Of a stretch of DNA of 36,229 nucleotides, positions 31,846 to 36,229 are shown in pieces. The stretch covers positions 1 to 36,229 of the forward strand of contig JAHZGF010000016.1 of the NCBI GenBank assembly GCA_019420945.1. Direction: 5' to 3'. The notes beneath the pieces were generated by a model that saw nothing but the letters and a program-made list of their open reading frames with translations, ran no database searches and was not told the DNA's origin. The position numbers and the translations under genes are program-made. This DNA is from Clostridiales bacterium (lineage in GTDB: Bacteria; Bacillota; Clostridia; Oscillospirales; Oscillospiraceae). How positions within the stretch are numbered: position 1 is the first letter of the stretch; every line of letters starts with the position of its first letter.

Positions 31846-32018
31846 TCAAACTGGAGGCGTATGGCCAACCGGAGCAGCTGCATCTGTATTCTGATTTCCG
31901 GCGAAGAGAAAAACAGGATCAGGCATCTTCAGATGCCCCAGGAGGCTGGCTGCCCGAATCGCACCTTTTCCAAAGCGACGCCGCAGTTCATCCACTGTAT
32001 CATCTATGTGATGATGGC
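31846..32018 (-). pseudogene. remnant resembling the C-terminus of a Y-family (UmuC/DinB-type) DNA polymerase
   Basis: One minus-strand frame reads DDTVDELRRRFGKGAIRAAS followed by LLGHLKMP, from about 32004 down to 31930. Y-family polymerases in Clostridia end with this kind of sequence (V-D-x-L/I-R-x-R-F/Y-G-x-x-A/S-I-R-x-x-S-L-L). The frame is closed upstream by TGA, and no polymerase domain is present, so this is a fragment only. It is recognised by eye. Confidence 0.5.
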
Positions 32019-32075
32019 AGGGAAGAGGTAGTCATGCTTAGAAATCTAGGGATAGAATTGTAAGATAAGACTAAA

Positions 32076-32106
32076 AGCAAGGCACCAGGTGTGCCTGGTG
32101 CCTTGC
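32076..32106 (-). terminator. terminator of the leftward secreted/membrane pair
   Basis: A 13-bp stem, GCAAGGCACCAGG (32077-32089) with CCTGGTGCCTTGC (32094-32106), is followed by TTTTAG on the minus strand. It lies just past the membrane protein stop. Confidence 0.9.
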
Positions 32107-32113
32107 TCGTGTA

Positions 32114-32584
32114 TTAGTGGATATGTTTTTGATGAGGGATTTTCGATGCAACAAAATATATGATGCTGATCAAAAGAAGTGAGGGAACAACTGTATAAAT
32201 TGGAACCAAATAGTCTCCATAGGCAAATGCGTTGATTATCGCAAATGGGAATGTACATATGCCTATAATGGCAAGCTGTAAAACGAGAAACAGGCTCAAT
32301 CTTTTTGCTGATACTTGACTGTTAATCTTGATAAGCTTTATGGCAAAGACAATTAAACCAAGCACATAAAGTGCACAAAAAACAGAACAAATATTTTCAG
32401 ATAAACTGCGGCCCCATAGGCGTAGAGCTATTTCGTGTTCCTGTAAGGGTGAAAACGGATTAAAAAATGTGTTTAAACAAAAGAAAATAACAGAGTGAGT
32501 TAACAGGCCAACTGCTAAAATAATACTCAAAGTAAAAAGAGCAATTTTCTGGACGGTGAAATCTTTGCCGTTATTTTGTTGCAT
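32114..32584 (-). CDS. four-helix membrane protein of unknown family
   Basis: This 156-residue protein has hydrophobic segments at about 14-36, 60-82, 96-117 and 125-147 and a short His-rich end. No family is recognised. It follows the secreted 225-residue protein by 17 bases on the same strand and shares its terminator, so the two form an operon. It could be a partner, immunity or export protein for the secreted product; that is speculation from position. The ribosome site is weak, which suggests translation depends on the upstream gene. Confidence 0.7.
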   Translation of the reverse strand: MQQNNGKDFTVQKIALFTLSIILAVGLLTHSVIFFCLNTFFNPFSPLQEHEIALRLWGRSLSENICSVFCALYVLGLIVFAIKLIKINSQVSAKRLSLFLVLQLAIIGICTFPFAIINAFAYGDYLVPIYTVVPSLLLISIIYFVASKIPHQKHIH

Positions 32585-32601
32585 ATCGTATTACCATTTT
32601 C

Positions 32602-33279
32602 TCATGCCCTTAACAGTAGCAAAGAGGCGGATGTCATGGCAGAGTATTCAGCAATTGGGACAGAAAAATTTCCAACGGGAGCATAAATTGTTTTGGTGAC
32701 AGTGTAGGTCGCAGAGAAGCCAGCAGAATTGCTGGAATAATCGGTGTTCATGTTGTGCACTGTATAGGTACCATAAGATGGGAGACTACCTAAATTAAAA
32801 GAAAACGACTGAATACCGGCTACAACACCATCTCTACAGATAACCGTAATAGAAATATCCTCTGTGTATTCCATTGTATGACCCTTTTCGAAAGTCATGA
32901 GAATGTACTCCGAGTTGGAGTATTTTTGAGTACCGCTATCAGGGAAATTTACATACCTGGACTCCAGAGAAAACGGTGTAATTGTTGTGGAACCTCTCTG
33001 TATATCCAATTCGGAGGTGTCACCAAATACTTCTTGTTCAAAGCGAGCTGTTCCTACCTCTGCAATATAATCTATTGTGTAGGAGAGTTCAGTTTCCGTC
33101 AGTTCATCCAGATTGTATCTAAGGGTGAATATATCACCGTCATCTGTAATGATTTCCTTGCTGAATGTCTGAAGATAGTTTAAGATCTCAGCATCACTGG
33201 ATGCTGCAAGTGCTTGCATGGGAAGGACAATAGTGAGAAACAGTGCAGTCAACACAGCACACATTTTCTTGATACGCAT
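32602..33279 (-). CDS. secreted beta-rich protein of unknown function
   Basis: This 225-residue protein has a clear signal peptide: basic MRIKK, a hydrophobic core and cleavage near ALA-AS at 25-26. The mature part has an acidic helical front (about 27-80) and a beta-rich, Ser/Thr/Tyr-rich C-terminal half. It has one cysteine in the mature chain and no anchor motif (no LPxTG). AAAGGAGG precedes ATG 33279. A distant likeness to small secreted clostridial DUF5626-type proteins is possible, but I am not certain. It is divergent from the PadR operon. Confidence 0.75.
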   Translation of the reverse strand: MRIKKMCAVLTALFLTIVLPMQALAASSDAEILNYLQTFSKEIITDDGDIFTLRYNLDELTETELSYTIDYIAEVGTARFEQEVFGDTSELDIQRGSTTITPFSLESRYVNFPDSGTQKYSNSEYILMTFEKGHTMEYTEDISITVICRDGVVAGIQSFSFNLGSLPSYGTYTVHNMNTDYSSNSAGFSATYTVTKTIYAPVGNFSVPIAEYSAMTSASLLLLRA

Positions 33280-33576
33280 ATTATTACCTCCTTTAAACGC
33301 AGATGGAGACAGGGCACATAAGTACCTTCATTGCACTGGGTTGGAATATACAATTGTTTGTTCCAAGAAAGGACAAAATCATTGAATATGTTTTGTGTCA
33401 ATGGTAGTTTCTGGGTAAATCCGCATTTAAACTTCTGGAATGAAATAACATTTATGCTGTATTGGAATCACTTCCTTTTTTCTTGTACTCAATATATCAT
33501 TTATTGCAATATATGTCAATGATATATATTGTAATTTTGCAATATTATGTGTAAAATCCATATATGGAGGTGTGCA
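33280..33576. promoter_or_regulatory. divergent control region of the PadR cassette
   Basis: About 300 AT-rich bases carry no gene. ATATATCATT (33492-33501) and AATGATATAT (33518-33527) are exact inverted copies 16 bases apart. TTGCAATAT occurs twice in direct orientation (33504-33512 and 33537-33545). This lies within 85 bases of the PadR start and is the likely PadR operator. Promoters for both directions must lie here, but the AT richness prevents a firm choice. Confidence 0.6.
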
Positions 33577-33942
33577 ATGAAGAAGTCCGATTCAGGTCAC
33601 TCTTTTGAAGATTACTTTAAAAGAGCGCTAAATCCTCTTGTTATATTATCCATCTTAAAAGAACGGCCCAAATATGCGTATGAAATGACGCAGGAATTGA
33701 AGCAACGATCCAATGGCACATACCAAATGCCTCTGTTATACCCCGTCCTATATAAGCTGGAGGAAAAGGGGTATATTGAAATCTCTGAGACTGTGATTTC
33801 TGAAAAGAATCGTACCAGAAATTATTACAGGATTACGGATACTGGCAGAGCCTATTTAAATGATTGTGCGGCTCAATATCAGCAGCTTATTCTCGTAGCA
33901 AATGATTTTCTGAAAATAGGGGAAGGAGATGCTGAGAAATGA
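33577..33942 (+). CDS. PadR family transcriptional regulator
   Basis: This 121-residue protein starts at ATG 33577, six bases after GGAGG; the frame is open to 33547 without a site. The winged helix is LNPLVILSILKERPKYAYEM and YPVLYKLEEKGYIE, followed by YYRITDTGRAYL, which are PadR hallmarks. It is the first gene of a three-gene operon and overlaps the next start by four bases. PadR with a downstream HAAS-type protein is a recurrent pair in Firmicutes. Confidence 0.92.
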   Translation: MKKSDSGHSFEDYFKRALNPLVILSILKERPKYAYEMTQELKQRSNGTYQMPLLYPVLYKLEEKGYIEISETVISEKNRTRNYYRITDTGRAYLNDCAAQYQQLILVANDFLKIGEGDAEK

Positions 33943-34286
33943 GCGGGTTATTGCGCAAGTATTTAAAACGAGTTTCTGCAAGTATGAATTTGGACAGATC
34001 GCAGAGAAAGTGCCTGTTTAATGAGGTTCAAGCAGAACTGGAGGAACAGCTGGAAGATCAGAATATTTCTAACTATGCCGATGTCGTAAATGCCTTGGGT
34101 ACTCCAGAAGAGTTTGCAGAACACTTATCTGAGATGGAGCCTTTTGTATGTGAAGCAGCGGCTGTGAAGAAAAACAAAAAGAAACTTATATGTACCATTA
34201 TCATCATTACGGCTATTGTAGTGATCCTGGCCATCACTTGCGTGTGGTTAGCCTTGATGCAGCCAGGATACTATATAGTAAATTAA
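33939..34286 (+). CDS. HAAS/DUF1700-like membrane protein paired with PadR
   Basis: This is a 115-residue protein. Residues 4-75 are helical and end in an ALGTPEEFAEHL motif typical of HAAS domains that accompany PadR regulators. Residues about 82-107 form a single membrane helix, with a short outside tail. The ATG overlaps the PadR stop (ATGA). HAAS proteins are thought to hold or modulate the regulator at the membrane; the partner signal is unknown. Confidence 0.75.
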   Translation: MSGLLRKYLKRVSASMNLDRSQRKCLFNEVQAELEEQLEDQNISNYADVVNALGTPEEFAEHLSEMEPFVCEAAAVKKNKKKLICTIIIITAIVVILAITCVWLALMQPGYYIVN

Positions 34287-34308
34287 GACAGGAAAGGGAG
34301 TAACAAAA

Positions 34309-34767
34309 GTGAAAAAGGTAAAACGGATTGTAAGCGCAGTTCTATTGGTTTGCCTAGTGCTGGCTCTCAGTTGTCCTGCAACACTGGCAGCGGAAGCGCA
34401 GGCGACAACAACCGTTGTTCCGTGTGAAGATGGTGGTTATATCGTCACGACTTTGACTATTGAGCCGTCATTGACTCGTGCTTCTGGTACTACATCAGGC
34501 TCAAAAACAGTGACCAAGTATAATGTTCTCGATGTTAAGCAGTATTCATTTACAGTTCATGGAACGTTTACATATAACGGAAGTGCTGCGACTGCAATAA
34601 GTGCAAGCACTAGCTATACGATCTATCAGTCCGGGTGGAGCTGCACCAACAGATCTACGACAAAGGATAGGGATACCATTACTGGATCGGCTACCTTCAG
34701 AAATGGTATTGCGGTTAACTATCCTACGGCAACTTTGACTTGTTCGCCTACAGGCAAGGTATCCTGA
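34309..34767 (+). CDS. small secreted beta-sandwich-like protein
   Basis: This 152-residue protein starts at GTG 34309, eight bases after GGGAG. The signal peptide is MKKVKRIVSAVLLVCLVLAL with cleavage near ALA-AEA about residue 27. The mature chain is Thr/Ser-rich, with alternating patterns (TVTKYNVLDVKQYSFTVHGT, TFTYNGSAATAISASTSYTI). I recall this repeat-free pattern in many small secreted Firmicutes proteins of unknown role. It carries two cysteines in the C-terminal half (CTNRS and LTCSP) that might pair. It ends the PadR operon. Confidence 0.75.
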   Translation: MKKVKRIVSAVLLVCLVLALSCPATLAAEAQATTTVVPCEDGGYIVTTLTIEPSLTRASGTTSGSKTVTKYNVLDVKQYSFTVHGTFTYNGSAATAISASTSYTIYQSGWSCTNRSTTKDRDTITGSATFRNGIAVNYPTATLTCSPTGKVS

Positions 34768-34838
34768 TAAGCAAAATTAGCACCCCCGACATGCACAGAT
34801 CTGGACAGGTTCCGTAAAGTCGTAGTGTGACAAAGTAC

Positions 34839-34873
34839 CCCCCTGATGTAGGAAAGTAAACTACACCAGGGGG
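34839..34873. repeat. imperfect 13-bp inverted repeat
   Basis: CCCCCTGATGTAG (34839-34851) and CTACACCAGGGGG (34861-34873) pair at 12 of 13 positions around GAAAGTAAA. Neither side has a T run. It may be an RNA hairpin or a scar of a mobile element end; no gene occupies 34768-34916. Confidence 0.4.
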
Positions 34874-34916
34874 CATTGCGAGGAAAAATTTTGAGGAATT
34901 GTGTCCCTGAAGATAG

Positions 34917-34958
34917 CAGAAAAGGCCGTTGCCCTCTTATGGGTAACGGCCTTTTCTG
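34917..34958. terminator. terminator between secreted-protein operon and XRE gene
   Basis: The stem CAGAAAAGGCCGTTGCCC (34917-34934) pairs with GGGTAACGGCCTTTTCTG (34941-34958) with one non-Watson-Crick position. It lies directly after the XRE gene stop on the minus strand and can act in both directions. Confidence 0.85.
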
Positions 34959-35807
34959 TTATCTTAGCTTTTTTTTCTTTGTTCCATGGAAAGGCTGTGG
35001 CCGAGCCTTTCCCCTCATATTGTTAGGGTTTTTCATCAGCTTCGACAGGCTCAGTATTCGCATAAACGCCGAGAAATCTTCAGACGAAATCTTATCAAAG
35101 GGGATCTGCATTTGGTCACAGAACTCATGAATTAAAAATTCCTTATTGTTGCCCAGCTGCATTGTGCGGTCAAACTTTTCTTTGACCTCTGTGAAAGTCG
35201 GCTGTGGATCGGCGGTGGTGCGGTCAGTAACATGGGCCAGACGAATATCCTGGACAATACTGTCCAGATCATCATGAATTGTATGGCTGAAAAAGTCGCT
35301 CTCCTGCACCTGTCCCAGCTCCAGAGTGCGGACATAAAGATCATTCTCTCCCGGCGCATGGCTACGGATCACTTCCTGCCGGGTGGCCTCCAGCACCAGA
35401 TTCATCTGGGCAATCCGCATATCTGCGATCCGATCAACAAAAATTTCAATATCCGTCATCAGCCGCTGGAAATTCTTGTGTGTGGCGATCTCACACAGCA
35501 GCCGGTTGTTGATTTTCCCACTACTCAATAATACAACCATATCATCACTCAAATGCAGAGCCTGGAGCTCTGTGTTTGGGTGATTTTTGTTTTCCGATAG
35601 CCCCATCAGGTAATCAGTGGACACCCCATAAAATTCCGCCAGCGTAGCAATGGCAAAGGGGCTGATGTCCTTATAATCATCGCTCTCATATTTGCTGAGA
35701 GCAGATTTAGAAAGCCCGGTCTGCTCAGCCAGTTGCTCCAGTGTCAGATGCTTATCCACTACCCGCAAGTCCTTTAACCGTTCCGGGATAGACAGTTTTG
35801 TATGCAT
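34959..35807 (-). CDS. XRE-family regulator of an ICE-type element
   Basis: This 282-residue protein has an N-terminal helix-turn-helix at about 18-70 (LTLEQLAEQTGLSKSALSKY and FYGVSTDYLMGL). A long helical C-terminal region (75-270) follows, and the C-terminus is basic. Proteins of this length and start (MHTKLSIPERLKDLRV) are, as I recall, found at the left end of many clostridial conjugative elements. It is transcribed leftward, away from the presumed element body. A palindrome covering its -10 suggests self-repression. Confidence 0.82.
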   Translation of the reverse strand: MHTKLSIPERLKDLRVVDKHLTLEQLAEQTGLSKSALSKYESDDYKDISPFAIATLAEFYGVSTDYLMGLSENKNHPNTELQALHLSDDMVVLLSSGKINNRLLCEIATHKNFQRLMTDIEIFVDRIADMRIAQMNLVLEATRQEVIRSHAPGENDLYVRTLELGQVQESDFFSHTIHDDLDSIVQDIRLAHVTDRTTADPQPTFTEVKEKFDRTMQLGNNKEFLIHEFCDQMQIPFDKISSEDFSAFMRILSLSKLMKNPNNMRGKARPQPFHGTKKKKLR

Positions 35808-35840
35808 CCCAAATCCCCCTCTCAGCAGAAAAATACCTTA

Positions 35841-35856
35841 GTATACGTCATTATAC
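35841..35856 (-). promoter_or_regulatory. XRE gene promoter with palindromic operator
   Basis: On the minus strand TATAAT (35850-35855) is part of GTATA-N6-TATAC (35841-35856), an exact inverted repeat. A protein bound here would block its own transcription. A weak -35 (TTCCAC) lies 16 bases upstream. Confidence 0.6.
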
Positions 35857-36138
35857 CATGATTCCATAAGCGTGGAAATATGCCGATTTCTAGCTGTTTT
35901 CCATCGTTTTGGACATACGGGAGAGGGCCTGCTTTTTCAGTAAAATGAGTTTTGTCAGGAGACACCGAACCTTGAAAACTGAATAACCGGCCACAAAAAG
36001 AATATGACCTTTTGGGAAGTGATGCCACGGCAATAGTAAACCAAGAAGGACAATACGCTAGGGAGGGATCCCGGGCAGGAGAAGACTACAGGCAAAACGG
36101 AAAACAAAAAGAAAACATTGAGTACGAGGAGGATCTGT
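35857..36138. other. leader region between XRE gene and next ICE gene
   Basis: No gene is visible. It contains CCTTGAAAACTGAATAAC (about 35971-35988), a phrase I have seen before conjugative-element genes and rRNA operons in Firmicutes. It ends in GAGGAGGATCTGT, the ribosome site of the next gene. Confidence 0.45.
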
Positions 36139-36229
36139 ATGACGAAGCTGTCTAAGTATGAGAAAGAAACCATCATCAACTGGAACGAGGCGGAGGACAC
36201 CGCCAGTATCTACACCTTCAACGCCGATC
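36139..36229 (+). CDS. ICE-associated protein of unknown function, 3' truncated by window edge
   Basis: ATG 36139 is preceded by GAGGAGG. The 30 visible codons start MTKLSKYEKETIINWNEAED and are followed by TASIYTFNAD. I associate this opening with a small conserved protein encoded at the front of many clostridial conjugative elements; its function is not known. The rest lies beyond the window. Confidence 0.75.
   Translation, partial: MTKLSKYEKETIINWNEAEDTASIYTFNAD

Overview
The window looks like a chromosome segment of an anaerobic, low-oxygen gut-type Clostridia (Oscillospiraceae-like is my inference). The reasons are strong GGAGG ribosome sites, Gram-positive lipoprotein and signal-peptide styles, moderately GC-rich core genes, and an AGCS symporter, Rrf2/CysK and ICE-type genes of the kinds common in these bacteria.

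Layout. Positions 1-513 hold the end of a tRNA array (Arg-TCT truncated by the window edge, His-GTG, Gln-TTG, Lys-TTT) and its terminator. Positions about 611-13760 hold a phage-derived island. It runs, on the minus strand, from a late regulator (DUF1492-type) through a complete siphovirus-like tail cassette (tail terminator, tail tube, two assembly-chaperone-like proteins, tape measure, distal tail protein, tail-associated lysin/baseplate protein, large fibre-like protein) to an XhlA-like protein and an r1t-type holin. It is closed by a plus-strand XRE repressor/ImmA-type peptidase pair. No terminase, portal, capsid, integrase or recognisable endolysin is present, although every remaining tail ORF is open. 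That pattern suits either a head-deleted prophage or a domesticated flexible (F-type) tailocin. A plus-strand gene with a zinc ribbon sits inside the tail cassette, between tape measure and chaperone, like a phage moron.

Positions 13792-24594 are metabolic and transport genes. They comprise a divergent Rrf2 regulator and cysteine synthase sharing a symmetric operator-like pair, an MBOAT acyltransferase plus SGNH hydrolase operon (probable extracellular polymer O-acetylation), a purine-type NCS2 permease, a lipoprotein solute-binding protein co-transcribed with an MFS transporter, and a LysR regulator divergent from a sodium:amino-acid symporter. Positions 24805-30950 hold an isolated TetR gene, an operon of a coiled-coil protein, a second-type FtsH protease and an HdeD-like membrane protein, a divergent HxlR/flavodoxin-type reductase pair, and a MarR regulator overlapping an aromatic-acid-exporter-like (FUSC) gene.

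Positions about 31185-32070 are a gene graveyard with remnants resembling a low-molecular-weight phosphatase start and a Y-family DNA polymerase tail. Positions 32114-34767 are an AT-richer cassette of unknown function. A secreted protein and a membrane protein are transcribed leftward, and a PadR regulator, a HAAS-like membrane protein and a second secreted protein rightward, from a shared AT-rich palindromic control region. From about 34840 to the right edge the sequence looks like the first genes of an integrative conjugative element: a minus-strand XRE regulator and the first codons of a plus-strand ICE-type gene. All family calls are by eye; no database search was run.
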